64,000 bases of DNA, taken from assembly GCA_031413815.1 (NCBI GenBank), contig JANOFU010000102.1, positions 108,841-172,840 on the forward strand, written 5' to 3'. Below are positions 9,172-18,704 of the stretch, one piece after another. Source of the stretch: JAGVSR01 sp031413815 (GTDB lineage Bacteria > Pseudomonadota > Alphaproteobacteria > Rhizobiales > Hyphomicrobiaceae). Position numbers and translations under genes: made by a program. Each line of letters begins with the position of its first letter. Within the stretch, counting starts at the first letter, position 1. The notes under the pieces were generated by a model. The model searched no databases and was not told the DNA's origin. It saw only the letters and a program-made list of their open reading frames with translations.

Positions 9172-10551
9172 TCAGTCGCATTTGTGCAGCCGGTCTGCAA
9201 GATCCTTCACGTGAGTGAGCCGCAACAGTGACATCTTAGTTGCGTCGTTGCCCGGGTCGCCAGTCGCGGAGATGGCCGCTTCCGTGAACCCGAGCTTCTT
9301 CGATTCCTTTAATCTCGCCGCCATATGGGCGCTGGCTCGAACCGCCCCCGACAGCGAAATTTCCCCGAACGTCACGCGGGTAGCGGGAAGGGCAACATTG
9401 GAGAATGACGACAAGAGGGCGGAGGCTGCCGCCAAATCTGCAGCCGGTTCTGTGATTTTGAGGCCGCCCGCCACATTCAGGTACACATCGTGCTGCGACA
9501 GGGAGATGCCGCAGCGGGCTTCCAGCACCGCCAAGATCATCGACAAGCGGTTGGAATCCCAGCCGACAACGGCCCGGCGCGGCGTGCCAAGCGTTGATGG
9601 TGCGACCAGAGCCTGAATTTCCACCAGTATCGGACGGGTTCCCTCGACGCCGGCAAAAACAGCCGAACCCGGAACATTGGTCTCGCGGTCGCCCAGAAAA
9701 AGTTCAGAGGGATTTGCAACTTCGCGCAAGCCTTCCTGCGCCATTTCGAACACACCGATTTCGTCGGTGGCACCGAACCGGTTTTTGGTGGCGCGCAGGA
9801 TCCGGAACGTGTGGCTGCGATCGCCCTCAAACGTCAAAACCGTATCGACCATGTGTTCGACCACTTTGGGTCCGGCAATTTGGCCGTCCTTAGTGACATG
9901 TCCGACGAGCAGAAGTGCTGAACCGTTGGTTTTGGCAAAGCGGATCAGACTTTGCGTGGCTGCCCGGACCTGACTGACAGTGCCAGGCGACGCATCCAGT
10001 TGATCGGACCACAGCGTCTGAATGGAATCGATGACAATCAGATCGGCGCGGGGTCCGTCGCTGAGTGTTGAGAGAATGTTGGCGAGGTTGGTTTCGGCAC
10101 CCAGCGCCACCTCAGCGTCCGCAAGCCCCAAGCGTTCGGCGCGCAGCCGCACTTGTGCTGAGGCTTCTTCGCCGGTGAAGTAGGTCGCGCGCTTCTTGCG
10201 CCGTGCCAGTGAGGCCGCCAACTGCAGGAGCAGCGTGGATTTGCCGATGCCGGGTTCACCACTGATGAGGAGCGCTGATCCGGGCACAATGCCGCCGCCT
10301 GTGACGCGGTCAAGTTCCGGCATGCCGGTTGAAAAGCGCGGCGCTTCCGCGGCACCGCCTGCCAGTGTTTCGAGTTTGACAACGCGGCCCTTGCTGGCCT
10401 TGGTGATGCCGGAACCCGGTGGCGGGCCAGCGTCGGTTTCTTCAACGATGGTGTTCCATTCGTTGCAGGTGACGCACTTGCCTGCCCAGCGCGTCGATGC
10501 CGCGCCGCACGCCTGACAAACGAACGAGCCACTTTTGGCGGACTTAGCCAC
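9172..10551 (-). CDS. radA: DNA repair protein RadA
   Basis: A RecA-like ATPase for recombination branch migration. An N-terminal four-Cys zinc finger (CQAC, then CVTC) lies at residues 11-31. Walker A is GEPGIGKST near residue 96. The RadA-specific KNRFGATDEIG motif is near 255, and a Lon-like C-terminal domain follows. Length 459 aa is typical. The start is 89 nt downstream of alr, within an inverted-repeat region. The order cvpA-radA-alr is conserved in alphaproteobacteria. Confidence 0.95.
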   Translation of the reverse strand: MAKSAKSGSFVCQACGAASTRWAGKCVTCNEWNTIVEETDAGPPPGSGITKASKGRVVKLETLAGGAAEAPRFSTGMPELDRVTGGGIVPGSALLISGEPGIGKSTLLLQLAASLARRKKRATYFTGEEASAQVRLRAERLGLADAEVALGAETNLANILSTLSDGPRADLIVIDSIQTLWSDQLDASPGTVSQVRAATQSLIRFAKTNGSALLLVGHVTKDGQIAGPKVVEHMVDTVLTFEGDRSHTFRILRATKNRFGATDEIGVFEMAQEGLREVANPSELFLGDRETNVPGSAVFAGVEGTRPILVEIQALVAPSTLGTPRRAVVGWDSNRLSMILAVLEARCGISLSQHDVYLNVAGGLKITEPAADLAAASALLSSFSNVALPATRVTFGEISLSGAVRASAHMAARLKESKKLGFTEAAISATGDPGNDATKMSLLRLTHVKDLADRLHKCD

Positions 10552-10558
10552 TTTATCT

Positions 10559-10654
10559 CCCTCTCCCCATCGGCTTTGATGGGGAGAGGGCCGGGGTGAG
10601 GGGCAGCCACTTGTGCCAGCACCTTTTGCTTCCCCTCACCCTAGCCCTCTCCCC
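10559..10654. repeat. Inverted repeat between alr and radA
   Basis: Two nested inverted repeats. A perfect 13-bp hairpin (CCCTCTCCCCATC, loop of 6) spans 10559-10590. A wider pair, 10581-10603 against 10632-10654, matches at 21 of 23 positions around a 28-nt loop. This CCCTCTCCC/GGGTGAGGGG type is common between genes in many proteobacteria. Here it supplies the stop codon and last codons of alr. It may terminate or punctuate the alr-radA transcript. Confidence 0.75.
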
Positions 10655-11795
10655 GTGAAGTACGGGACGAGGGGATATCCGCCTCCTCCCCCACGTAAAC
10701 CCGCTCAAATCGCTGACCTAAGCGTGTCAGAACTTCATAGCCGATCGTGCCGGCGTGCGTGCCAACAGTCTCGATCGACAGCCCTGGGCCAATAACATCT
10801 ACGAGGTCGCCTCGCAAAACGGGCACGTCTGTCACGTCAACAGTAATCAGATCCATCGAAACGCGCCCGGCAATGGGGCAGAATACGCCGCGCACCAAAA
10901 CCCGCCCGCCGGCCATATCATTGGTTGCGCTGGCTGCGCGAGGGTAACCATCGGCATAGCCAATTGACACGACAGCGACGCGAGCGGCCCGCCCCGCACG
11001 CCACGATCCGGAATAGCCAACGGTCTCGCCCGCTGAAACGTCGCGAACCTGGAGAACCCGGGCTGCGACGCGTAGAACTGACGCCACCGGCGTTGGCCCG
11101 CCGCGAAACGCTTGACCGCCATACAACCCATAGCCGGGCCGGACCAGCTCATAGTGATACGGTGCGCCGAGCATGAGGCCATCGGAAGCCGCGAGACTCG
11201 CAGGTGCTTCCGGCAGGCGTGCGCGGAGGGTATCAAACACCGCGCGTTGAGCTTCGTTCTTCGGATCTGCCGGGTCATCTGCCGATGCAAGGTGGCTCAT
11301 GATCAATCGCACATCGAGGGGTGCCAGCGGGCCTGGCTCGCGCATAAGCGCTTCGACATCCCCCGCGGACAGACCCAAACGATTCAATCCCGTATCGACA
11401 TGAAGCGCGGTGGCTAAGCGCGCTCCAATCTGGGTGGCCAACGCTGACCACTCGCGAACTTCAGCCATACTGGCCAGCACCGGGATAGCGCTGGCCGCAA
11501 GCAGCTCGTCAGCGCACCCGGCCAACAGTCCATCGAGCGCGTAGAGTGTTGCGGTTGGCGCAAGCATCCGCGCTTGCGTCGCTTCCCCCGGGGTTGCGAC
11601 AAAGAACGAGCGGCAGCCCGCGTGCACCAGCGCGGGAATGATGCGATCAGCACCCAAGCCATAAGCGTTGGCTTTGACGACGGCGCCGCACTCGGCCGGT
11701 CGAACGAGGTCTGCCAGCACGCACCAGTTGGCCGCGATCTGCCGCAGATCGATGGTGATGACGCCGGGTCCGGCGGAGGGGGGGAGGGAGGTCAT
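10641..11795 (-). CDS. alr: Alanine racemase
   Basis: A PLP enzyme converting L-Ala to D-Ala for peptidoglycan. The PLP lysine is in VVKANAYGLGA near residue 40. The C-terminal domain shows SIGYADGYPRA near 278. Length 384 aa is typical. The last residues (about SSRTSRGEG) and the TAG stop are encoded by the intergenic inverted repeat rather than conserved sequence, so the C-terminus was probably reshaped by repeat insertion. It lies between radA and dnaB on the same strand. Confidence 0.94.
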   Translation of the reverse strand: MTSLPPSAGPGVITIDLRQIAANWCVLADLVRPAECGAVVKANAYGLGADRIIPALVHAGCRSFFVATPGEATQARMLAPTATLYALDGLLAGCADELLAASAIPVLASMAEVREWSALATQIGARLATALHVDTGLNRLGLSAGDVEALMREPGPLAPLDVRLIMSHLASADDPADPKNEAQRAVFDTLRARLPEAPASLAASDGLMLGAPYHYELVRPGYGLYGGQAFRGGPTPVASVLRVAARVLQVRDVSAGETVGYSGSWRAGRAARVAVVSIGYADGYPRAASATNDMAGGRVLVRGVFCPIAGRVSMDLITVDVTDVPVLRGDLVDVIGPGLSIETVGTHAGTIGYEVLTRLGQRFERVYVGEEADIPSSRTSRGEG

Positions 11796-11888
11796 TGCAG
11801 AAAGGGTGTCCAGACCGGCGTTGCACCTACCATTACCAAGGAAATCCCTGGCGATGATAAGTTTGACTGTTGTGCTGGACGTTGCGGG

Positions 11889-13403
11889 TCACTCAAACCG
11901 TTCCGGCAGATATTGATCCTTGGCCAAATTGCCGAAGCGGGTGAACTGGCTTTCAAAGGACAGCCCCACGGTTCCGACGGGACCGTGACGCTGTTTACCG
12001 ATGATTACTTCGGCCTTGCCCGAAACGGCCATCATCTTCGCCTGCCAATCAATGAACTCCGACGTGCCTTCTGCTGGTTTCAAGCGCTCGACGTAGTATT
12101 CCTCGCGGAACACGAACATGACGACATCGGCGTCCTGCTCGATGGAGCCTGATTCACGCAAGTCCGACAGCTGTGGGCGCTTGTCTTCACGCTGCTCGAC
12201 CTGACGCGACAGCTGCGACAGCGCGATGATCGGAATTGCGAGTTCCTTGGCCAGCGCCTTGAGCCCGGTGGTGATTTCCGTAATCTCCTGGACGCGGTTG
12301 TCGCTGCGCTTGTTGGAGCCAGACAACAGCTGCAAGTAATCGACAATCAAGAGGCCGAGGCCCTTCTGGCGCTTGAGCTTGCGCGCGCGCGCGGCCAGCT
12401 GGGCGATCGAAATCCCGCCCGTCTGGTCGATGTACAGCGGAATGCGGCCCATCTCCTGGCTGACGTGGACGAGCTTGCCGAAGTCGGTTTCCGTGATCAT
12501 TCCGCGGCGGATCTTTTCCGAGGGGATCTCGGATTGCTCGGACAAAATACGCGTTGCGAGTTGCTCAGCTGACATTTCCAGCGAGAAGAACCCGACAATT
12601 GCGCCGTCGAGCACCTTTTCGGTGCCGTCCGCCTGCATTTCTGACCGGTACGCTTTGGCGACGTTGTAGGCGATGTTGGTGACGAGCGCGGTTTTGCCCA
12701 TCGAGGGCCGGCCGGCGAGGATGATGAGGTCGGAGTTTTGCAAGCCACCCATCTTGTTGTCGAGATCGGTCAGCGCTGTGGCGAGTCCGGACAAATGGCC
12801 GTCACGCTGGAACGCGTTGTTGGCCATGTCGATGGCATGCGTCAGGGCGGAGCCGAAGCTCATGAAGCCTTGGCCGTACTTGCCCTTCTCTGCGAGAGCA
12901 TACAGCCTCGATTCCGCCTCTTGAATTTGCTCTTCCGGCGGGTGATCGACGGGGCTGTCGAACGCGGTTGTGACGAGAGCTTCGCCGATGCCGATCAACT
13001 GGCGGCGGACTGCGAGGTCGTAAACTGTCTGGCCGTAATCGTGGGCGTTGATGATCGTCGTGGCGTTGGCGGCGAGGCGACCGAGGTACTGCGGCACTGT
13101 CAGGTTCGGGCCGATCGGCTCGGCGTTCTCGAAGAACGTTTTGACCGTGACCGGCGTCGCTTGTTTGCCAGCTTGAATGAGTTTGGAAACGATCTCATAG
13201 ATCTGCGCATGCAGGGGATCATAGAAGTGCAGGGCTTCGAGGAAGCCGGTCACCCGGTCCAGTGCCTCGTTGTTGACGAGGATCGCCCCCAGCAAGGCCT
13301 GCTCGGCCTCGATGTTATGGGGCACCTGACGGAATTGAACGGGCTCGGCGGCGCTTGCAGCAGCGCGGAGCTTTTCGACGGGGAGGAATGCGGGGTCTGC
13401 CAT
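11889..13403 (-). CDS. dnaB: Replicative DNA helicase
   Basis: The hexameric fork helicase. The N-terminal primase-interaction domain starts at VPHNIEAEQALLG. The RecA-like domain has Walker A AGRPSMGKTALVTN (about residue 225) and a Walker B-like LLIVDYLQLL (about 330). Start taken at ATG 13403 (MADPAF), 504 aa; the frame extends to 13466 with unconserved residues. In many relatives dnaB follows rplI; here rplI is near 61 kb instead. Confidence 0.96.
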   Translation of the reverse strand: MADPAFLPVEKLRAAASAAEPVQFRQVPHNIEAEQALLGAILVNNEALDRVTGFLEALHFYDPLHAQIYEIVSKLIQAGKQATPVTVKTFFENAEPIGPNLTVPQYLGRLAANATTIINAHDYGQTVYDLAVRRQLIGIGEALVTTAFDSPVDHPPEEQIQEAESRLYALAEKGKYGQGFMSFGSALTHAIDMANNAFQRDGHLSGLATALTDLDNKMGGLQNSDLIILAGRPSMGKTALVTNIAYNVAKAYRSEMQADGTEKVLDGAIVGFFSLEMSAEQLATRILSEQSEIPSEKIRRGMITETDFGKLVHVSQEMGRIPLYIDQTGGISIAQLAARARKLKRQKGLGLLIVDYLQLLSGSNKRSDNRVQEITEITTGLKALAKELAIPIIALSQLSRQVEQREDKRPQLSDLRESGSIEQDADVVMFVFREEYYVERLKPAEGTSEFIDWQAKMMAVSGKAEVIIGKQRHGPVGTVGLSFESQFTRFGNLAKDQYLPERFE

Positions 13404-13745
13404 GCCCTGGTGGTAGCCCGAGTCCGGCCAACCCCCGCATCCGAATCGCGCGCTGCCGGGTGTCAAGGAAAAGCTTTCCTCGTTTTCAACATGGCGTTAC
13501 GCGCTCAAACGAGATGGTCCGTCCCGCAGCCGTTTGCTGGGTGAGGTGTGAGAGCGAGCAAGGTGCATTCTTATTTGCCTTCTGACGCTTGTCTGGATGG
13601 CCGCCTGTGCTCGCTCCGCTCCCATTGCTGACGCGACGTGGCCATGACGGGAAAGAGGGGTACGGCTTCCGCACCCCGTGTTGAATGTAGGCCGGACTGA
13701 CCCCGGACTTGATCCTGGGGGTGTCTGACACCACTGCACCACGAC
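13404..13745. other. dnaB-gltX intergenic region with repeat copy A
   Basis: No convincing gene. It contains the dnaB leader side, a 143-nt dispersed repeat (13536-13678) and a lone GGTGTCTGACACC palindrome at 13720-13732, just downstream of the gltX stop. Short ORFs here are translations of the repeat and not credible proteins. Confidence 0.6.
13536..13678 (+). repeat. About 144-bp dispersed repeat, copy A
   Basis: The block beginning GCTGGGTGAG and ending near CCGCACCCCG matches 63841-63984 in the same orientation, at roughly 80% by eye. The best-conserved core includes TGACGCTTGTCTGG and GGCCATGACGGGAAAGA. It lies upstream of dnaB on the + strand. It has no transposase or clear terminal inverted repeats. 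Confidence 0.8.
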
Positions 13746-15281
13746 CTAGACTGCCTGATCCTTCAACCGCGCCAGTGACTCATCGCGGCCGAGGACGGCC
13801 ATGACATCGAAGACGGGAGGAGAGACAGAGCGGCCAGTTAAGGCCGCGCGCAACGGTTGGGCGACCTTGCCGAGTTTGGCACCGGTCTCTTCCGCGAAGG
13901 CTTTGACGGCGGTTTCGAGATCGGCGGCGCTCCATGACGTGCACGCCTCGAGCCGCGGAATGAGCGCTACAAGCATCGCTTTGGCCTCGGCGTCGATCAG
14001 TTTTGCGGCCTTGTCATCAAGTGCTAGGGGCCGCGCCGTGACGATGTAAAGTGCCCCCGTGACAAGTTCGGCGAGCGTTTTGGCACGCTCCTTCAGTGAC
14101 GGCAGTGCGGCAGCCAGCCGGTCCCATCCCTTGGCTTCAAAGAGTGCGCACACGTCCTGACCCGTCGCCACTTTCGGCAATTGCGTGATGACGTCGCGGG
14201 CAAGCGCCACATCCGAACGCGGCGGCGCTTTCGGATCTACGGTCAATTCGAGGAGGGCCGTGAAATTCAAATGCGGCAGCATCGACTTGATGCGCTTCAA
14301 CAGTTCGGCATCCGGCGTGATGCGAATGTAGTGGCCGTTGAGATCGTCGAGCTTTTTGAAATCAAATCGCGATGCGCTCTTGTTGATATCCGTGATGTCA
14401 AACCAAGCGATCAACTGCTCCGAAGACATGATCTCATCATCGCCGTGGCTCCAACCGAGCCGGACAAGGTAGTTGCGTAACGCAACCGGCAGGTAGCCCA
14501 TGTCGCGATAGTCTTCGATGCCTTGCGCGCCGTGGCGCTTCGATAGTTTGGCGCCGTCGGCTCCGTGGATCAGGGGCACGTGTGCCCATACTGGTGCCGT
14601 CCAGCTCATGCCGTTGTAGATTTGCGTCTGGCGCGCCGCGTTGGTCAGATGATCGACGCCGCGCACGACGTGCGTGATGCCCATGTCGTGATCATCGACG
14701 ACGACAGCGAGATTGTAGGTCGGGTTGCCATCGCTGCGCAGGATGATGAGGTCGTCGAGGTCTTTGTTGGCAAAGGTGACGCGGCCTTGCACGCTATCAT
14801 CGACCACGGTTTCGCCGTCGCTCGGGGCGCGGAGGCGGATGGTGTGGGGCACGCCTTTCGGGGCTTCGGCCGGATCGCGGTCGCGCCACGGCGAGCGGAT
14901 GGTCAGCGGCTGCTTGGCGGCCTCGGCCGCCTTGCGCATCTCGTCCAGTTCGGCGGACGTCAGATAGCATTTGTAGGCGTTGCCCGATGCCAGAAGTGCT
15001 TCCGCGATCTGGCGATGCCGGTCCGCGCGCGAAAACTGCGACACGGGCTCGCCCGTCCAGTCGAGTTCCAGCCATGTGAGGCCGTCGAGAATCGCCGCCA
15101 CGGCCGCCGGATTGTTGCGTTCGCGGTCGGTGTCTTCAATCCGCAGCAGGAACGTGCCGCCCTTGGCTTTGGCATAAAGCCAATTGAACAGGGCGGTGCG
15201 CGCGCCGCCGATGTGCAGGTAGCCGGTCGGCGACGGGGCAAAGCGAACGACGGGTTTGCCGCTCTCATTCGTCTTGGTCAT
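13746..15281 (-). CDS. gltX: Glutamyl-tRNA synthetase
   Basis: Class I synthetase charging tRNA-Glu. The HIGH-type motif is APSPTGYLHIGGARTAL (residues 14-30) and the KMSKS equivalent is KLSKRHG near residue 250. Start ATG 15281 gives 511 aa; the frame runs to 15461 through unconserved DNA. It is divergent from comEC, and lexA-comEC-gltX is a common alphaproteobacterial neighbourhood. Confidence 0.95.
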   Translation of the reverse strand: MTKTNESGKPVVRFAPSPTGYLHIGGARTALFNWLYAKAKGGTFLLRIEDTDRERNNPAAVAAILDGLTWLELDWTGEPVSQFSRADRHRQIAEALLASGNAYKCYLTSAELDEMRKAAEAAKQPLTIRSPWRDRDPAEAPKGVPHTIRLRAPSDGETVVDDSVQGRVTFANKDLDDLIILRSDGNPTYNLAVVVDDHDMGITHVVRGVDHLTNAARQTQIYNGMSWTAPVWAHVPLIHGADGAKLSKRHGAQGIEDYRDMGYLPVALRNYLVRLGWSHGDDEIMSSEQLIAWFDITDINKSASRFDFKKLDDLNGHYIRITPDAELLKRIKSMLPHLNFTALLELTVDPKAPPRSDVALARDVITQLPKVATGQDVCALFEAKGWDRLAAALPSLKERAKTLAELVTGALYIVTARPLALDDKAAKLIDAEAKAMLVALIPRLEACTSWSAADLETAVKAFAEETGAKLGKVAQPLRAALTGRSVSPPVFDVMAVLGRDESLARLKDQAV

Positions 15282-15370
15282 GAGTGGCTCTGCGTTGCTG
15301 CAACTGTGGGGTGATGGGCCCTGTTTAGCACACGTGCGGCGGGGCCGTAAGGGCGGTCGCGGGGGAACAA

Positions 15371-17713
15371 GTGAGCGGTGCCGATCCTCGCCTTTTGGAT
15401 GTGCAGGTTTCCCGAACGCCTGAACGGGCCCTGGTGACGCGCGTTGCCGCATGGGTCGCACGCGCGACCCCAGCGGAGACGCTTCTTGCCGAGCGGGCCC
15501 ACTGGTTTGTGTGGGCTCCTGTCGTGTTCGGCTGCGGCATCGGCGCCTATTTTGCGCTGCCCTTTGAGCCCACGTTGGCGGCGGCTGTGCTGCCGCTCAT
15601 TGCGGGTGTGATTGCGCGTATGGTTGGCCGGGCTGGCCTCGGGATGGGACTGGTGACGGGGTGTCTGATTTGGGCCGGCGCTGGGTTTGCGGTGGCGAAA
15701 CTGCGAACCACAGCTGTGGCCAGCCCGGTTCTTGAAAAGCCGTTGCGGTCGGCGGATGTGACCGGATTGATCGAGATGATTGAGCCGCGCGAAACGCGCG
15801 GCCAGAGATTGACGCTGCAGGTCGTGTCGATTGCAGGATTAGAGGCCAGCAGGACCCCGCGCCGTGTGCGCATCCGGACCATGACGTCGTCGCCCGGCTT
15901 GAAGGCGGGTGATGTCATTCGATTGACAGCGAAGCTGACGCCGCCTGCTCTGCCCGCCGTGCCGGGTGACTATGATTTCGCGCGGCAAGCCTGGTTCCAA
16001 GGGTTAGGGGCCGTTGGGTACTCGTTGGACCGGCCAAAGCGTGCGGATGCGATGGCCGAGACAGTGCCGGCGTTTCGCTGGCGAACGCGGGTTGAGGCAT
16101 TGCGGGCAGCGATCGGCGCGCGGGTGGCTGCGGTTCTGCCAGGCGATACAGGCGCGATTGCGACCGCGCTCATTACCGGCGAGCGCGGCGCGATCTCACA
16201 ACAGGCGACCGACAGCTATCGCGATTCCGGGCTGGTGCACATCCTGTCGATTTCAGGCCTGCACATGGCGATCATGGCAGGCGCGGTGTTCGCGGCCATG
16301 CGGTTGATCTTTGCGGCGATCCCGCCGCTGGTGTTGACGATCCCGGCTAAGAAGTGGGCGGCCGTCGCAGGGATCGTTGCGGCGGTCGCTTATCTGACGA
16401 TTTCGGGCGGGGCCGCAGCGACGGTCCGCTCTGCGATCATGATCGTCATCATGTTTGTGGCGGTGCTGCTGGGCCGCCCTGCGCTGGCGTTGCGCAACGT
16501 GGCCTTGTCGGCGCTGGTGATCTTAGCGCTGTATCCCGAGAGCTTGCTGGATGCCGGCTTTCAGATGTCGTTCGCCGCGGTGGTGGCGCTCGTCTCGGCT
16601 TACGAGTTTATGCGCGAGCGGCAGGGCCGCAACCCGGTGCACCACGCGTGGTGGTGGCGCGGTGCCGTGTTTTTGTTTGGTATTGTGTTCTCTACGATGA
16701 TCGCGGGCCTCGCCGTGGCGCCGCTGTCTGCGTATCACTTTCACAAGAGCCAGCAACTCGCAGTCATTGCCAATCTGTTCGTCATTCCGGTGTGCAACCT
16801 CGTTGTGATGCCGGCGGCTCTGGCGACGTTGACGTTGATGCCGTTTGGGTTGGAGACCGCGGCTCTCGTTGTGATGGGGTGGGGCATCGACGTGATGGGC
16901 CACGTGGCGGTGTGGGTGGCGGCCATGCCGGGTGCCGTCGGCACCACTGCGGCGATCCCGGAGTCCTCTTTTGCCGCAATGTTGGCGGGAAGTTTGTGGC
17001 TGGTCCTGTGGCGGAAGCGGTGGCGGTTGTTGGGGCTTCCAGTGCTGGCTTTGGGCGTGGCGCTGGCGCCGTATCACGCGCGGCCGGATGTGTTGGTGGG
17101 GCGGGATGGATCACTGGTGGCGGTGCGGCAGGCGACAGGTGCACTGGCAGCTGTTGCAGGGCGCGATGGGACGTACGAACTGCGCCGCTGGCTGGAGCAC
17201 GATGGCGATGCGCGCGCGCCCGGCGTTGTCGCCAAAACGCAGGCGTTCCGTTGCGATCGGATGGGTTGCATGATGGAGGTGCGGGGTAAAGTGGTTGCGG
17301 TCTCACGTCATCCCGCGAGCCTGCGGGATGACTGTGCGCGGGCGCAGATTTTGGTGACGGACCGGCCGCGGCCGTCGAACTGCCGTGGTCCTGAGGTGGT
17401 GATCGACTATCCTGCACTGCGCGATGGCGGCACGCACGCGATCTACATCGCGGCGGATGGCGGACTTCGCATCGAGACGGTCGGACAAAGGCGGGGCCGA
17501 AGGCCCTGGACGGGGGAGCGGCCGACCGTGCTGCCGGCGCCAGCTGATCCGGCGCACGCTGGCACAGGCACGTACATGCGGGCGGGGCACGGCGCTGGCG
17601 CGCAGAACGCTCCAGCCTCTGACCGCTTAGCACAGTTCGCGGCTCCGCGTGCCGTTGCCGATGCGTTTGCGCCGGGCGAACCCATGCTCGACAGCGACGA
17701 GGATTGGCCGTGA
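15371..17713 (+). CDS. comEC: ComEC/Rec2 family DNA-uptake membrane protein
   Basis: A polytopic inner-membrane protein of the family that forms the DNA-uptake channel in competent bacteria. A DUF4131-like N-terminal part is followed by the Competence domain with the signature HILSISGLHMAIMAG near residue 295 and many hydrophobic helices to about residue 560. The C-terminal ~200 residues are soluble but show no HxHxDH, so the metallo-beta-lactamase domain of Gram-positive ComEC is absent or decayed. Start GTG at 15371; the gene is divergent from gltX. Other competence genes are not in this window. Confidence 0.88.
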   Translation: MSGADPRLLDVQVSRTPERALVTRVAAWVARATPAETLLAERAHWFVWAPVVFGCGIGAYFALPFEPTLAAAVLPLIAGVIARMVGRAGLGMGLVTGCLIWAGAGFAVAKLRTTAVASPVLEKPLRSADVTGLIEMIEPRETRGQRLTLQVVSIAGLEASRTPRRVRIRTMTSSPGLKAGDVIRLTAKLTPPALPAVPGDYDFARQAWFQGLGAVGYSLDRPKRADAMAETVPAFRWRTRVEALRAAIGARVAAVLPGDTGAIATALITGERGAISQQATDSYRDSGLVHILSISGLHMAIMAGAVFAAMRLIFAAIPPLVLTIPAKKWAAVAGIVAAVAYLTISGGAAATVRSAIMIVIMFVAVLLGRPALALRNVALSALVILALYPESLLDAGFQMSFAAVVALVSAYEFMRERQGRNPVHHAWWWRGAVFLFGIVFSTMIAGLAVAPLSAYHFHKSQQLAVIANLFVIPVCNLVVMPAALATLTLMPFGLETAALVVMGWGIDVMGHVAVWVAAMPGAVGTTAAIPESSFAAMLAGSLWLVLWRKRWRLLGLPVLALGVALAPYHARPDVLVGRDGSLVAVRQATGALAAVAGRDGTYELRRWLEHDGDARAPGVVAKTQAFRCDRMGCMMEVRGKVVAVSRHPASLRDDCARAQILVTDRPRPSNCRGPEVVIDYPALRDGGTHAIYIAADGGLRIETVGQRRGRRPWTGERPTVLPAPADPAHAGTGTYMRAGHGAGAQNAPASDRLAQFAAPRAVADAFAPGEPMLDSDEDWP

Positions 17714-17750
17714 CGGTTCGCGTGGGCACGTGAATCGCCCATTCCGCCGC

Positions 17751-18455
17751 TTAATACTTCCGTATTAGCCCTACGAGCCGGCCTTGAATGTCGATTTGGT
17801 CGGGTCCGAAGATGCGCGTCTTGTAGTCAGGGTTGGCTGCCTCAAGCGCAATCGTTGAGCCCTTTTTGCGCAGCCGCTTCAGGGTCGCTTCTTCCTTCTC
17901 CACCAAGGCGACAACGATGTCGCCGTTCTCCGCGTTATCGCAACGCTTTATGATCACGGTGTCGCCGTCATGAATGCCGGCTTCGATCATCGAGTCGCCC
18001 TTGACCTCCAAGGCGAAGTGCTCGCCGCTGGTCAACAAGTCAGGCGGGCATGCGATGTCGTGCGAGTGGCTTTGGATAGCGCTGATCGGCACACCGGCCG
18101 CGATGCGGCCCATGACCGGAATCGACACCGTGCGATGGTCAATCATGTGGGCCGGTGGCACCGTGATGTCGTGACTTCGGCGGTTGCCTTCAATGACGCT
18201 CGGCTGGAAGCCCTTGCGGGGGGCATCGATCGGCACGGAACTCTCGGGCAGCTTGATGACTTCAATGGCGCGGGCGCGATGAGCAAGACGGCGAATAAAG
18301 CCCCGTTCGACAAGCGCCGTGATCAGCCGGTGAATGCCAGACTTCGATTTCAGTTCGAGCGCTTCGCGCATTTCGTCGAAGGAGGGCGGCACACCGTCGT
18401 CCTGCATGCGGCCGTGTATGAACAGCAGCAATTCCTTCTGCTTTTGCGTCAGCAT
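17751..18455 (-). CDS. lexA: LexA repressor
   Basis: The SOS repressor, a winged-helix DNA-binding domain plus S24 autoprotease. The N-terminus MLTQKQKELLLFIHGRM and the recognition helix region lie in residues 1-65. The Ala-Gly cleavage site is in RIAAGVPIS. The catalytic Ser is in KGDSMIEAG and the Lys in ATLKRL. Start ATG 18455 is preceded by TTGGAGGCAGG; the frame extends to 18578 without conservation. A GTTC-N7-GTTC operator upstream (18599-18613) indicates autoregulation. It is convergent with comEC. Confidence 0.96.
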   Translation of the reverse strand: MLTQKQKELLLFIHGRMQDDGVPPSFDEMREALELKSKSGIHRLITALVERGFIRRLAHRARAIEVIKLPESSVPIDAPRKGFQPSVIEGNRRSHDITVPPAHMIDHRTVSIPVMGRIAAGVPISAIQSHSHDIACPPDLLTSGEHFALEVKGDSMIEAGIHDGDTVIIKRCDNAENGDIVVALVEKEEATLKRLRKKGSTIALEAANPDYKTRIFGPDQIDIQGRLVGLIRKY

Positions 18456-18598
18456 CCTGCCTCCAAAGTCTTCCGCGCCAGCCTTAATCCGGTGGTCAGG
18501 ATCGGCTGCAGCCGTTTCAATCGAATTGCCATCACCATGCAGAAGCAACCAACGCAACCCATCAGCCTGCATGTACAAATCATGAACGTACCCTAGCT

Positions 18599-18613
18599 GT
18601 TCACGCCATGTTC
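18599..18613. promoter_or_regulatory. LexA (SOS) box
   Basis: GTTC-ACGCCAT-GTTC is an exact match to the alphaproteobacterial LexA operator GTTC-N7-GTTC. It lies between divergent lexA and kdsA, 144 nt upstream of the chosen lexA start and 92 nt upstream of the kdsA start. Autoregulation of lexA is the natural reading. A long leader for lexA is implied unless translation starts at 18578. Confidence 0.8.
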
Positions 18614-18704
18614 TGCAAGTGGTTCAATGGCGAATGCAAAGAGTTGCCGGAGTTTCAACGGGCTAGAGGCTCTGCTGAGCCTGGGAACACGCTATAAGCA
18701 CCCC

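Noticed and set aside
13486..13742. Two ~80-aa minus-strand ORFs in the dnaB-gltX gap
   Set aside because: Translations of the dispersed repeat; similar peptides appear at the other copy but have no start signals or domains.
16354..17289. 311-aa + strand ORF
   Set aside because: Out-of-frame shadow of comEC, full of low-complexity Gly/Arg/Val.
18610..18625. Second GTTC pair next to the SOS box
   Set aside because: Spacing is 8 nt, not 7, so it does not fit the LexA operator.
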